Shown here: piece by piece, positions 1 to 8,193 of the stretch
How the letters are laid out: the number at the start of each line of letters is the position of its first letter
Numbering within the stretch: the stretch's first letter is position 1
Program-made: the position numbers and the translations under genes
The notes under the pieces: generated by a model
What the model was told of the DNA's origin: nothing
What the model saw: the letters and a program-made list of their open reading frames with translations, nothing else
The model's database searches: none
Assembly (NCBI GenBank): GCA_902363595.1
Contig: CABJAP010000001.1
Coordinates: forward strand, 1 to 64,000
From: Clostridia bacterium
GTDB lineage: Bacteria; Bacillota; Clostridia; Peptostreptococcales; Anaerovoracaceae
DNA: 64,000 nucleotides
Reading direction: 5' to 3'

Positions 1-188
1 AATTTAAATGGTTTCATGGGGTTGCGAGAGGACTTTTGCATAGCATGGTGGACTGATTTTTTAATCCGCTATGCGCGAAATGATTGGTGGGGGCTTGGTT
101 TCGACTTTTTCAGTGGCCTCCATTCAGGCACAGATCACGATGATTTGTTCCCGGCTCCGACTCCCGGCCCCGCGAGTCATTTAAAATC
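1..188. other. Non-coding left edge
   Basis: No convincing gene is visible in the first 188 bases on either strand; short open frames here have no ribosome-binding site and no recognisable protein similarity. It may be the tail of an intergenic region whose gene lies outside the window. Confidence 0.4.
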
Positions 189-265
189 TATTTAGAAAAA
201 TTTCGAAATAGCTATTGACATTCCAGGTCTAACTGTTAGAATCTATTTAGAAATATTTCTAAATA
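189..265 (+). promoter_or_regulatory. sdpR promoter flanked by two 22-bp operators
   Basis: A TTGACA -35 (215-220) and TAGAAT -10 (237-242) with 16-bp spacing lie between two copies of a 22-bp palindrome. The downstream copy (244-265) is a perfect palindrome with half-site TATTTAGAAAT; the upstream copy (189-210) differs at a few positions. The downstream copy would cover the transcription start. ArsR/SmtB-type dimers bind such palindromes, so autorepression by the following gene is the likely reading. Confidence 0.75.
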
Positions 266-287
266 CTGTTGATCAGGAGGTAGGCAT

Positions 288-557
288 TTGGGTTTTCAGA
301 AAACATTCAAGGCGTTGTCCGATCCCGTGAGAAGAGAAATTTTGATTATGCTCAGAAATGGGCCAATGCCCGCCGGTGAAATCGCCAGCAAATTTGAGAT
401 GACCGGCGCAACGATTTCCTATCATTTATCTCAATTGAAAAAAGCTGGTCTGGTCGCAGAAAACAAACAAAAAAACTACATCTATTATGAATTGAATTCC
501 TCAGTCTTTGAGGAACTTATGCTGTGGTTATCACAGTTTGGAGGGGAAAAAAGATGA
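288..557 (+). CDS. sdpR: SdpR-like ArsR-family autorepressor
   Basis: An 89-residue winged-helix repressor. It starts at TTG (288) seven bases after AGGAGG (275-280). The run FKALSDPVRREILIMLRNG followed by a helix-turn-helix (MTGATISYHLSQLKKAGLV, about residues 43-61) and a beta wing (YIYYELN) is typical of the ArsR family; no metal-binding Cys/His cluster is seen. In Bacillus subtilis SdpR represses its own operon and is sequestered at the membrane by SdpI. The next gene is an SdpI homologue overlapping by four bases, which supports that model. No SdpC-like toxin gene is adjacent, so the pair may act in envelope-stress sensing or immunity to a foreign toxin. Confidence 0.85.
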   Translation: MGFQKTFKALSDPVRREILIMLRNGPMPAGEIASKFEMTGATISYHLSQLKKAGLVAENKQKNYIYYELNSSVFEELMLWLSQFGGEKR

Positions 558-1180
558 TGAAACGCAGTCAGACTGTTTTATCGGTCGTTTTATGCTTATT
601 GCCCATTGTGTTGGGGATCATTCTTTGGGATAAATTGCCACAGCAGATGGCCATCCATTTCGATACAACAGGCAATCCTGATAACTATGCGTCTAAGGCT
701 CTGGTCGTCGTGGGGCTGCCGGTGTTTCTCGCCGCAGTGGACGCGCTGGCCATTTTTACAACCAATCGGGATCCCAAAAGAGAGCGGCAGCCGGAAGTCA
801 TACGCCGCCTTGTTTTTTGGATTTGCCCGGTAATCTGCAATGTAGCCATGCCGGTGACCCTATTCATTGCTCTTGGAAAAGATATTCCCATAGGTATGAT
901 CATTGGTTCTCTGGTAGGGGTTATGATCGTGATCGCGGGCAATTATCTGCCCAAATGCAAGCAAAACTATACGATCGGCATCAAGCTGCCCTGGACGCTG
1001 CAGAATGAAGATAACTGGAATTATACCCACCGGACGGCAGGATTTGTGTGGGTTGCTGCGGGAATTTTAATGATTGCCAACGCTTTTCTTAAAATCCCCT
1101 ATGTAACCCTGATTCTTGTTTTCATTATGGTAGCGTTTCCTTTTATCGGTTCGTACAGATATTATTTAAAACATCAATAA
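554..1180 (+). CDS. sdpI: SdpI-family membrane immunity/signal protein
   Basis: A 208-residue membrane protein. ATG at 554 overlaps the sdpR stop (ATGA) and follows GGAGGGG (540-546); an in-frame GTG at 524 is less likely because it lies inside sdpR. The N-terminal half carries a DUF1648-like segment (LPQQMAIHFDTTGNPDNYASK), and the C-terminal half has the SdpI signature NYTIGIKLPWTL...W..TH. Five to six hydrophobic helices are visible. Known SdpI proteins protect against the SdpC peptide toxin and tether SdpR at the membrane, relieving repression. Here the ligand is unknown because no sdpABC genes are nearby. Confidence 0.83.
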   Translation: MMKRSQTVLSVVLCLLPIVLGIILWDKLPQQMAIHFDTTGNPDNYASKALVVVGLPVFLAAVDALAIFTTNRDPKRERQPEVIRRLVFWICPVICNVAMPVTLFIALGKDIPIGMIIGSLVGVMIVIAGNYLPKCKQNYTIGIKLPWTLQNEDNWNYTHRTAGFVWVAAGILMIANAFLKIPYVTLILVFIMVAFPFIGSYRYYLKHQ

Positions 1181-1183
1181 GCC

Positions 1184-2323
1184 TTAAAGGCAGTCGATGG
1201 CCGGCTTTACCTGGTAGAATGCTTTCAGCTTTTCGTACTCTTCGGCAGCTTTGGAATTGGCGGCTTTGGTTTTGACCGCTTTGATCATGATGTTTTTCGA
1301 AGTGTGCTCCAGGCTGGTGAATTCGATCATGGCCACATCGTAGCCGCAGGCTTCCAGTTTGAGTCCGCGCAGGCCGTCGGTGAGCAGTTCGGTAAACCGA
1401 TCCTTGATAATGCCATGTTTGAACATGGGCTGGTGCAGATCGTTTTTGATCTGGGAAAAGAGCTCATGCTGGCAGCAGGGTACGGAAAGAATGACCGAAG
1501 TATTCCACTTGACCGCATTGATCAGCGCGTAATCGGTGGCTGTGTCGCAGGCATGAAGGGTAACGACCATGTCCGCGTGATCGCTGGTATAATCCGCGAT
1601 ATCTCCCATGAGAAACTGCAGGTTCGTATAACCCAGATCATAGGCCGTCTGGCCGCAGAAGGCAATCACATCCTCTTTCAGATCAAGGCCGATGACCTCC
1701 GCATTCATGCTCTTCATCACATTGAGATAATGGTAGAGGGCAAAGGTCAGATATGCTTTCCCGCAGCCGAAATCGATGATCCGCAGAGGTTTTTCGCGGG
1801 TATCGGGAAGGTGGGGAAATACGTCCTGCAGGATCTCCAGGAAGCGGTTGATCTGACGGAACTTGGCATAGTGCTTTGGAAAAACTTTGCCCTGCTCATT
1901 CATGACGCCCAGGCGGATGAGAAAATCACAGGGCGTTCCGTCGGGGATAATATACTGTTTCGCTTGATTATGCTCCAGATTCTCCTGTTTTAAAGTGCCC
2001 GGCTTCCGGGTGATCCTGGGGCGGTCCGGCTTTGCCGCCAGAATCTGCACATCCTCTTCTTCTGTAAAAAGGTTGATCTGTTTGAAATCCCGAAGGACAA
2101 AATCAATGCAGAACTCTAAAATCTGTTCGTTTTCAATATTTTCGTGAATAGCCTTCTTTTCGTAAGTGTATTCGGCCTGCCAGGAGGGTCTGCCGCAGTG
2201 AAGGAGCGGCCTGATGGTGACGCGGCGATAGGGCAGGGATTTTTTCCGCGGACTGCTGAATATAATCTTGACCGGCGTCCTTTCGAAAAGACAGGTGGAA
2301 AACGTTTCTTTTAACTGATTCAT
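1184..2323 (-). CDS. Class I SAM-dependent methyltransferase (Methyltransf_32-like)
   Basis: A 379-residue protein in two parts: a poorly recognised N-terminal ~150 residues and a Rossmann methyltransferase domain. The SAM-binding motif I is RIIDFGCGKAYLTFALYHYL (about residues 184-203), followed by an acidic motif II (EVIGLDLKEDV), and later VVTLHACDTATDYAL and SVPCCQHELF. These last two resemble motifs of the Methyltransf_32 group, which includes METTL25-like and putative RNA methyltransferases. The substrate cannot be told from sequence. It is convergent with sdpI (three bases apart) and is separated by about 100 bp from the upstream activator gene on the same strand. Confidence 0.7.
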   Translation of the reverse strand: MNQLKETFSTCLFERTPVKIIFSSPRKKSLPYRRVTIRPLLHCGRPSWQAEYTYEKKAIHENIENEQILEFCIDFVLRDFKQINLFTEEEDVQILAAKPDRPRITRKPGTLKQENLEHNQAKQYIIPDGTPCDFLIRLGVMNEQGKVFPKHYAKFRQINRFLEILQDVFPHLPDTREKPLRIIDFGCGKAYLTFALYHYLNVMKSMNAEVIGLDLKEDVIAFCGQTAYDLGYTNLQFLMGDIADYTSDHADMVVTLHACDTATDYALINAVKWNTSVILSVPCCQHELFSQIKNDLHQPMFKHGIIKDRFTELLTDGLRGLKLEACGYDVAMIEFTSLEHTSKNIMIKAVKTKAANSKAAEEYEKLKAFYQVKPAIDCL

Positions 2324-2353
2324 AATATACCTTTCTCTTGCTTCAATCGATTC

Positions 2354-2367
2354 GTTACAAGTGTAAC
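2354..2367. promoter_or_regulatory. GTTACA-AG-TGTAAC inverted repeat upstream of the methyltransferase
   Basis: Six-base arms GTTACA/TGTAAC separated by two bases lie about 30-45 bp upstream of the methyltransferase start on the minus strand. The position suits an operator or a promoter-overlapping site, but no matching regulator is known from this window. Confidence 0.3.
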
Positions 2368-2422
2368 ATATCCTCCTTCAAAATCCCAGCCGGATTTTCC
2401 AAGCCTGCCGGACAGGTTGGTT

Positions 2423-3847
2423 TTAGCCCCGCAGCCGTCGATACAGCGTCGATTCGCTGATACCCAGCCGCTTTGCCGCCTCTCGTTTCCCCTCCACAGA
2501 CCAGCCGGTTTCCTCTAAACAACGGATGATCAGCTGCTTTTGGTAGTCGGCGCTCTGCTTTTTAAAATCCATTGCGGAACCCGAACTGGTATGAGGATTT
2601 CGAATCTTATCGGGAAGGTTTTCAATCTGAATGGCTTGGGAAGTTTCCATATTAATGGCGTACTCGAGGGCGTTTTCCAACTCACGAACGTTTCCTGGCC
2701 AGGCATAAGCGGCCAGGCATTGATAAGCGCTGCGGCTGATGGTCTTGATATCCTTGCCCAGCTTGTCCTGGAATTTGCAAAAGGCATGGTCGATCAACTG
2801 GGGGATGTCCTCCGGCCGCTGTCTGAGAGCAGGGATGTGGAGAGGAATGACGCTGAGACGAAAGTACAGATCTTCCCGGAACTGATTCTCTTTAATCATG
2901 GCTTCCAAATCCTGATTGGTGGCAGCGATGATCCGCACGTCGATAGAGACGGGCGACTGGCCGCCCACTTTGTCGATCTGTCTGGTTTGAAGTACCCGGA
3001 GCAGCTTGACTTGCAGGTGAAGGGGCATGTCTCCGATTTCATCGAGAAAAATAGTACCACCGTCGGCCAGCTCGAATTTTCCGATCTTGCCGTTTTTATC
3101 GGCTCCGGTAAAAGCCCCTTTTTCATAACCGAATAATTCGCTTTCCAGCAGCATTTCCGGAATAGCGCCGCAATTGATGGATATGAAGGGTTTTTGATTT
3201 CTGGAACTTGAAGTATGGATGGCCCGGGCAAAGAGTTCCTTGCCGGTGCCGCTTTCGCCGGTGATGAGAACCGTGGAATCGCTGGAAGAAATCTGAAAAG
3301 CACGCTGTTTTAATCGAGCCATGACCGGAGAATCGCCGATGATGGAGTCAAAGCTCCCGGAAGCCGCCGACATGTCCAGCGCTGAATTGAGACGCTGCCG
3401 CAGGGAACGATTGTGCAGTTCTACCAGCAGTCTGCTGGCGATCAATTCGGCCATGATTTTGAGGAAGGCCAGCAGCGTTTCTTGTTTGGTCCCAATCTTC
3501 TCTTTCTGCTCAGAAGTGAAGGCCACGAGGCCGATGAGCCCTGCTGCCTGTCCTTCAATTACAATGGGGCAGCAGATTTCTGCCAGTTCCTTTTCCTGAG
3601 GATCGTATAGGGGATCCTTTGCCGGGTCCAGGCAGATATAATGGGAGCAGGTTTTGAGCAGATACCCGTACAAATATGGAGACTCCAAATCGCCGCCTTC
3701 TTCATAAGAATCGACTTTATCCAAATATCTGCCAGTACCTCCGATGATCATCAGATGGGAATCCACGATTTCCGTCTCAATTCCAAGCGCGGCAGTAATT
3801 GCTTCCGCCGCTTTTTGTACAGTTTCTTTAATACGACCTAATTCCAT
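2423..3847 (-). CDS. Sigma-54-dependent transcriptional activator (GAF-like sensor)
   Basis: A 474-residue bacterial enhancer-binding protein. Residues about 1-150 form a GAF-like or sugar-diacid-type sensor region with no receiver domain. The AAA+ domain has Walker A GESGTGKE (about residue 197), the sigma-54 contact loop GAFTGA, Walker B GGTIFLDEIGDM and the RxDLYFRLSVIPLHIPALRQR segment. The C-terminus is a Fis-type helix-turn-helix (KREAAKRLGISESTLYRRLRG). It should activate a -24/-12 promoter in response to a small ligand. It is divergent from a second activator; the best candidate target is the SDR/aminotransferase operon at 13179-15353, because a related palindrome occurs in both upstream regions. 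Confidence 0.85.
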   Translation of the reverse strand: MELGRIKETVQKAAEAITAALGIETEIVDSHLMIIGGTGRYLDKVDSYEEGGDLESPYLYGYLLKTCSHYICLDPAKDPLYDPQEKELAEICCPIVIEGQAAGLIGLVAFTSEQKEKIGTKQETLLAFLKIMAELIASRLLVELHNRSLRQRLNSALDMSAASGSFDSIIGDSPVMARLKQRAFQISSSDSTVLITGESGTGKELFARAIHTSSSRNQKPFISINCGAIPEMLLESELFGYEKGAFTGADKNGKIGKFELADGGTIFLDEIGDMPLHLQVKLLRVLQTRQIDKVGGQSPVSIDVRIIAATNQDLEAMIKENQFREDLYFRLSVIPLHIPALRQRPEDIPQLIDHAFCKFQDKLGKDIKTISRSAYQCLAAYAWPGNVRELENALEYAINMETSQAIQIENLPDKIRNPHTSSGSAMDFKKQSADYQKQLIIRCLEETGWSVEGKREAAKRLGISESTLYRRLRG

Positions 3848-3868
3848 TAAGTTCTACCTCCTGTACAT

Positions 3869-3939
3869 AGTATAGCAACATCTGCCGGCTTGTCAAATTT
3901 GACAAATCTTTGACAAGAAACCGTCTATGAGAATATAAT
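3869..3939. promoter_or_regulatory. Divergent promoters of the two sigma-54 activators with TTGTCA-N4-TGACAA palindrome
   Basis: A perfect 16-bp palindrome (3890-3905, TTGTCAAATTTGACAA) and a third half-site TTTGACAA (3909-3916) lie between the two genes. Minus-strand promoter: TTGACA at 3891-3896 and TATACT at 3869-3874, 16-bp spacer. Plus-strand promoter: TTGACA at 3910-3915 and TATAAT at 3934-3939, 18-bp spacer. Both -35 boxes sit in half-sites, so a protein bound here would control both genes. Part of the symmetry could simply come from the -35 boxes. Confidence 0.65.
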
Positions 3940-3966
3940 AGAGACATCTATGAGAGGGGCAAATTT

Positions 3967-5379
3967 ATGGAAAAACAGATGGAACAAAGAAAAACGGAAC
4001 TGGAATTAGAAGATACCAGACTGATTATGGAGGAACTGGAAGAGATTATAGAAGGTTCCTTCGACGGAATTCTGGTTACCGACGGACAAGGAAACGCTCT
4101 CCTTGCAAATACCTCTTATGTACGAAATACTGGGATTAAAAAGGAAGACATGATCGGCCATAATATTAAGGAGTTTTTGAATCCTGTATGGATGAAAAAT
4201 TCTGCGGTCCTGCTGGCCATACAGCAGAAGGGACCGGTATCTCTCCACCATACAACCCAGCATGGGCGTAACATTATGGCTACCGGCCGGCCGATCTTTG
4301 ATGAAAACGGCCAAATAAAACGAGTTGTTGTCAATACAAGAGATATCTCCGAAATCTATGAACTGCAGGAAGAGCTGTTGAAGGCGAAGAAGATGGAAAA
4401 GCTTTACTTTGATCAAATGACTGCTGAAGGAGACGAGGACGGAGGCGGAGAAACGATTGTCGTGACCGATCCCAGGATGCGGGATATCTATGCTTTGCTG
4501 GGAAAGGTCTGCTCCTTTGATACGACTGTACTGATCTGTGGAGAGTCGGGTGTGGGCAAGGAAGTGGTAGCCAGATATCTGCACGAAAAAAATACGCTGC
4601 GAAAAGATAAACCGTTTATCACCGTTAACTGCGGCGCGATTCCTGAGAATTTATTGGAAAGTGAGCTGTTCGGGTACGAAGAAGGGGCTTTTACCGGGGC
4701 GGCCAAAGGAGGGAAGGTTGGGCTGTTTGAAGCTGCGTCAGGAGGAACACTTTTCCTGGACGAGATCGGAGAAATGAGCCTGAACCTGCAGGTCAAGCTC
4801 TTGCGGGCGCTTGAATCCCGAACTGTTGTGAGGGTAGGCGGAACGCGCACGATTCCAGTGGATGTGCGGATCGTTGCCGCGACCAACCGAGATTTGGTGA
4901 AAATGGTGGATGACCAGCAATTCCGTGAGGATTTGTTCTATCGGCTCAACGTGATCAGTGTTGATCTTCCGCCGCTGAAAGAACGAAAAGGGGAAATCGC
5001 ACCCATGACATTAAAATTTCTAAGAAAATTTAACAAGGAATACGGACAGGACAAAAAGATCACCTATGAAGTAATTAAAGAATTTGAATCATACAGCTGG
5101 CCGGGAAACATCCGTCAATTAAAAAACACTGTGGAAAACATGGTGATAGTCAGCAGCAACGAGTATTTGCAGCTGGATGATATCCCCTGGATGGAAGAGG
5201 GGGCCAATGTGCAAAAGAACGAAAAGGGAGAAGTGCCGCTGCAGCAGGCTATGGAAAATTACGAAAAAGAGCTGCTCAAAAAAGCAAAGGAAAAATACGG
5301 TTCCAGCAGAAAAGTAGGCGTGGCGCTGCAGGTGGATCAGTCTACCGTGATCCGGAAATTAAAAAAATACGGATTATAA
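3967..5379 (+). CDS. PAS-domain sigma-54-dependent transcriptional activator
   Basis: A 470-residue enhancer-binding protein. An N-terminal helix is followed by one PAS domain (about residues 25-135; ILVTDGQGNALLANTSYVRNTG) and a short coiled linker. The AAA+ domain has Walker A GESGVGKE (about residue 195), GAFTGA, Walker B GGTLFLDEIGEM and DLFYRLNVISVDLPPL. The C-terminus holds a Fis-like helix-turn-helix (KVGVALQVDQSTVIRKLKKYG). It lies directly upstream of hbd and a CoA-transferase that have a sigma-54 promoter, so it is the likely activator of that fermentative operon. The architecture resembles RocR/PrdR-like activators of Clostridia; the inducer is unknown. Confidence 0.87.
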   Translation: MEKQMEQRKTELELEDTRLIMEELEEIIEGSFDGILVTDGQGNALLANTSYVRNTGIKKEDMIGHNIKEFLNPVWMKNSAVLLAIQQKGPVSLHHTTQHGRNIMATGRPIFDENGQIKRVVVNTRDISEIYELQEELLKAKKMEKLYFDQMTAEGDEDGGGETIVVTDPRMRDIYALLGKVCSFDTTVLICGESGVGKEVVARYLHEKNTLRKDKPFITVNCGAIPENLLESELFGYEEGAFTGAAKGGKVGLFEAASGGTLFLDEIGEMSLNLQVKLLRALESRTVVRVGGTRTIPVDVRIVAATNRDLVKMVDDQQFREDLFYRLNVISVDLPPLKERKGEIAPMTLKFLRKFNKEYGQDKKITYEVIKEFESYSWPGNIRQLKNTVENMVIVSSNEYLQLDDIPWMEEGANVQKNEKGEVPLQQAMENYEKELLKKAKEKYGSSRKVGVALQVDQSTVIRKLKKYGL

Positions 5380-5413
5380 GCAAATCCAGTTAAAGAGGGA
5401 ATCAGCATCAAAG

Positions 5414-5462
5414 TGATGTAATTATGCAAGACGACATCTTATAACGATGTAAAACTGCATCG
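5414..5462. promoter_or_regulatory. Candidate upstream activator sites for the hbd operon
   Basis: An 18-bp imperfect palindrome (5445-5462, outer arms CGATG/CATCG) lies about 128 bp before the -24 box. A related GATGTAA...GACATC pair (5414-5438) is just upstream. Spacing fits enhancer sites for the PAS activator encoded immediately upstream. This is inferred from position and symmetry only. Confidence 0.5.
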
Positions 5463-5481
5463 ATTTGAAAGATATAAAAGG

Positions 5482-5556
5482 GGCACAGTCAGAAAACCCA
5501 GAGACTTTTGAAAAAAAGTTTCTGGGTTTTTCAATGGCTGTGTCTGTTTTTTGATA
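5482..5556 (+). terminator. Rho-independent terminator after the PAS activator
   Basis: The stem AAAACCCAGA (5493-5502) pairs with TCTGGGTTTT (5521-5530), with further pairing of outer segments (GGCACAG/CTGTGTC) and a T-run at 5547-5552. It separates the activator transcript from the sigma-54 promoter. Confidence 0.75.
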
Positions 5557-5579
5557 GAAATTGAAGCTGCGCCGCGAAA

Positions 5580-5596
5580 TTGGCATGCCAGTTGCG
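5580..5596 (+). promoter_or_regulatory. Sigma-54 (-24/-12) promoter of hbd
   Basis: TTGGCATG-CCAG-TTGCG fits the TTGGCACG-N4-TTGCA consensus. The invariant GG (5582-5583) and GC (5594-5595) are the required 12 bases apart. Transcription should start near 5607, leaving a 30-base leader with AAGGAG (5622-5627) before the hbd ATG. Confidence 0.8.
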
Positions 5597-5636
5597 ATTA
5601 GTAAGATAAAGAAAACACGATGAAGGAGATGAAAAC

Positions 5637-6503
5637 ATGTTAGACGCTATTAAAAAGGTAACGGTAATGGGCGCCGGTATCATGGGGAATCAAATCGCGA
5701 TACAGACAGCGATGCATGGTTATCAGGTCGTTTGTTACGATATCAGTGAAGATATGATTAAGAAGGCAGCGGAATTCTCCGATTCCTGGTTAGAAAAAAG
5801 AGTGAGCAAGGGGAAAATGAAAGATTCTGAAGCCCGGGAAATACAAAAAGCTCTGACCTTTACCACCGATACGGCTGCAGCAGGAAAGGATGCCGATTTT
5901 GTAGTAGAGGCTGTATCGGACATTGTTGCTGTTAAGAAAAAGGCGCTGGCAGCTATGGACGCTGCGACTCCGGCGCATACCGTCTTTGCCAGCAACAGTT
6001 CTTATATCGTCAGTTCCCGCTTTGCGGACGCTGTCTGCGATCCATCAAAAGTGCTGAACGTACATTTCTTTAATCCGGCGCTGGTGATGAAAGTGGTGGA
6101 AGTTGTCAGAGGCCCTCATGTGGCCAAAGAGACCTTTGATACGGCATACGCTTTTGTAGAAAGCATAGGAAAGACACCGGTTGCCATTGAAAAGGAAATC
6201 TATGGTTTTGTTGTAAACCGTATCTTCAGCGCTCTGACAAAGGAAGCTTGTTATCTGGTGGATCAGGGCATTGCCTCCATCGAAGATATCGATACGGCAG
6301 TCAAAGGTGCTCTGGGACATTCCATGGGGCCCCTTGAGACCCTGGATATGACAGGGATCGATCTGGAATACAACGTATATATGGAAAAATTCCGGACAAC
6401 CGGTGATATGGCGGACCGGCCGGCCGCCTGCCTGACGGAACACTATGCCAAAGGCGAGTATGGCCGCAAGACAGGAAAAGGATTTTACGAATACAGCAAA
6501 TAG
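5637..6503 (+). CDS. hbd: 3-hydroxybutyryl-CoA dehydrogenase-like 3-hydroxyacyl-CoA dehydrogenase
   Basis: A 288-residue cytosolic enzyme of the usual family length. The N-terminal NAD(P)-binding fold has VMGAGIMGNQIAIQTAMHGY (residues about 10-29) with an aspartate at the end of strand two (CYDIS). The substrate/catalytic region shows FASNSSYIVSS and NVHFFNPALVMKVVEVV, with the catalytic His in the HFFNP motif, and the C-terminal helical domain ends GRKTGKGFYEYSK. It interconverts acetoacetyl-CoA and 3-hydroxybutyryl-CoA or a related 3-oxoacyl-CoA. It is the first gene after the sigma-54 promoter and is followed 21 bp later by a CoA-transferase, so the two likely act in one catabolic or butyrate-forming route. 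Thiolase, crotonase and butyryl-CoA dehydrogenase are not adjacent. Confidence 0.87.
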   Translation: MLDAIKKVTVMGAGIMGNQIAIQTAMHGYQVVCYDISEDMIKKAAEFSDSWLEKRVSKGKMKDSEAREIQKALTFTTDTAAAGKDADFVVEAVSDIVAVKKKALAAMDAATPAHTVFASNSSYIVSSRFADAVCDPSKVLNVHFFNPALVMKVVEVVRGPHVAKETFDTAYAFVESIGKTPVAIEKEIYGFVVNRIFSALTKEACYLVDQGIASIEDIDTAVKGALGHSMGPLETLDMTGIDLEYNVYMEKFRTTGDMADRPAACLTEHYAKGEYGRKTGKGFYEYSK

Positions 6504-6524
6504 ATAACAGGAGGAGAACAATCA

Positions 6525-7901
6525 ATGGAAGAAAGAAAAACGTTTTGTAAGATGAGCGATGTTGCCAGTGAATACGAAAAAAAACTGGTAACTGCCGATG
6601 AAGCAGTCAAGGTAGTGAGATCCGGCGATCGGGTTCACTACGGACTCTTTGGAGGCATTGTAAGGGATTTGGATCTGGCCCTGGCCAAGAGAACGGAAGA
6701 ATTGGAAAACGTATTGGTGATGGATACCATATGGAATTATCCGGAGCCCCCTGCTATCCTTCAGGCGGATCCACAGGCAAAACACTTTAAATACTTGTCC
6801 ACCCACATGAGCGGTTTGGACCGTAAGATGAACAAACAGGGCTGCTGCTGGTTCATTCCGGTCCAGTTCCGGGAAAATCCCAAATACATGGCCGAAAACG
6901 TCGGCCCCATCGATGTGGCTATGTTCCAGGTAGCGCCGATGGATCAGTACGGGAATTTTAATTTCGGACCCCAGCTGGCTGAATATTGGGGCATCATGAA
7001 ATCGGCAAAGAAGGTTATTGTAGAAGTAAATCCATGTCAGCCGATTATTCATGGCATGCAAAACACCATCAACATTTCCCAGATTGATCTGGTAGTGGAA
7101 GGGCAAGCCAGACCATTGCCCAACATCGTCGCAAAAGAGGCTACTGCGGCGGAAAAGAAAATTGCCGAACATATTGCAGAACGGATTGAAAGCGGCTCCA
7201 CCCTCCAGCTGGGAATTGGGGGAATGCCCAACTACGTGGGACAGAAAATCGCTGAATCGGATATCAATGATCTGAGCGTACATACGGAGATGTTCGTAGA
7301 CGCTTATGTGCATTTGTATAAAGCAGGAAAAATCACTGGCAATAAGCGTACCAACAAAGGCAAAATGGTGTTTACTTTTGCTATGGGTTCTCAAGAAGTC
7401 TATGACTTTTTGGACGATAATCCGATGGGCTATGTGGCGCCGGTGGATTATGTCAATGCTGTTGAAGTCATTGCGGCCAATGATAAAGTGGTCTCCATCA
7501 ACAGCTGCCTGCAGGTGGATCTCTTCGGACAGGTCAATTCCGAATCGGCAGGACTGCAGCATATCGGCGGTACAGGCGGACAGCTGGACTTCGTAATGGG
7601 AGCCTTTCAGTCTCAGGGCGGAAAAAGTTTCCTGTGCACGCCGTCAACCAGGACCAATCGTGACGGCAGCGTCCAGTCTCTGATTATGCCCACCCTGCCT
7701 CAAGGATCCATTGTTTCGGCACCTAGAAGCGCCACACATTATGTGGTTACAGAGTTTGGCGCAGTCAATCTCAAGGGTAAATCCACATGGGAGAGGGCAG
7801 AACTTTTGATTTCTATCGCCCATCCAAGGTTCCAAGAAGACTTGATTCGAGAAGCAGAGAAAATGGGAATTTGGAAGAACAGCAGCAAAGTTCAGTATTA
7901 A
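6525..7901 (+). CDS. Acetyl-CoA hydrolase/transferase family CoA-transferase
   Basis: A 458-residue protein of the butyryl-CoA:acetate / 4-hydroxybutyrate CoA-transferase family. It begins after AGGAGGAG. It has the substrate-binding loop GIGGMPNYVGQKI (about residues 228-240), the active-site glutamate segment LSVHTEMFVDAYV, and a C-terminal CoA-binding region with GGTGGQLDFVMGA and VVTEFGAVNLKGKS. It moves CoA between an acyl-CoA and a short-chain acid such as acetate, conserving the thioester. Its pairing with hbd suggests use on a C4-type hydroxy- or enoyl-CoA intermediate. Which acid is used cannot be decided from the sequence. Confidence 0.85.
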   Translation: MEERKTFCKMSDVASEYEKKLVTADEAVKVVRSGDRVHYGLFGGIVRDLDLALAKRTEELENVLVMDTIWNYPEPPAILQADPQAKHFKYLSTHMSGLDRKMNKQGCCWFIPVQFRENPKYMAENVGPIDVAMFQVAPMDQYGNFNFGPQLAEYWGIMKSAKKVIVEVNPCQPIIHGMQNTINISQIDLVVEGQARPLPNIVAKEATAAEKKIAEHIAERIESGSTLQLGIGGMPNYVGQKIAESDINDLSVHTEMFVDAYVHLYKAGKITGNKRTNKGKMVFTFAMGSQEVYDFLDDNPMGYVAPVDYVNAVEVIAANDKVVSINSCLQVDLFGQVNSESAGLQHIGGTGGQLDFVMGAFQSQGGKSFLCTPSTRTNRDGSVQSLIMPTLPQGSIVSAPRSATHYVVTEFGAVNLKGKSTWERAELLISIAHPRFQEDLIREAEKMGIWKNSSKVQY

Positions 7902-7947
7902 GAAAACGATGTTTCCTCTTATTTAAAGTATAAGTGCAATAAAACAC

Positions 7948-8008
7948 AGCCCTCTTTCAATCGGGGCTGGGGACACCTCAGCAATGGAAAAAATATTTTT
8001 TCCATTGC
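7948..8008. other. Hairpin and 28-bp perfect palindrome in the gap after the CoA-transferase
   Basis: AGCCC (7948-7952) pairs with GGGCT (7964-7968). Next comes a perfect 28-bp palindrome at 7981-8008 whose half is GCAATGGAAAAAAT. The T-rich right half means it could terminate the hbd transcript, though the layout is not a classical terminator. Confidence 0.4.
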
Positions 8009-8095
8009 TTGCGGGCGTACCTGATTATGGGTGATGTGTTGCAGGAATATACATTTAAACTCGGATTTTTAGAGGGTTCCTTCACAGTAAAAAGA

Positions 8096-8124
8096 TTGTA
8101 GAATTCAGGTTTCTATGCTAGAAT
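8096..8124 (+). promoter_or_regulatory. Promoter of the hybrid histidine kinase
   Basis: TTGTAG (8096-8101) and TAGAAT (8119-8124) are 17 bp apart, about 70 bp before the start codon, which has GGGAGGA before it. Confidence 0.5.
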
Positions 8125-8193
8125 GAAGGCATGTGAAATGGACTGACGGTTTGGGGACAAGTTTTAGATCCGTCCAAAGGGAGGAACGAGAGA

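Noticed and set aside
6522..7562. 346-codon open frame on the minus strand opposite the CoA-transferase
   Set aside because: It mirrors a strongly supported gene, has no ribosome-binding site and no recognisable domain; it is a codon-bias shadow.
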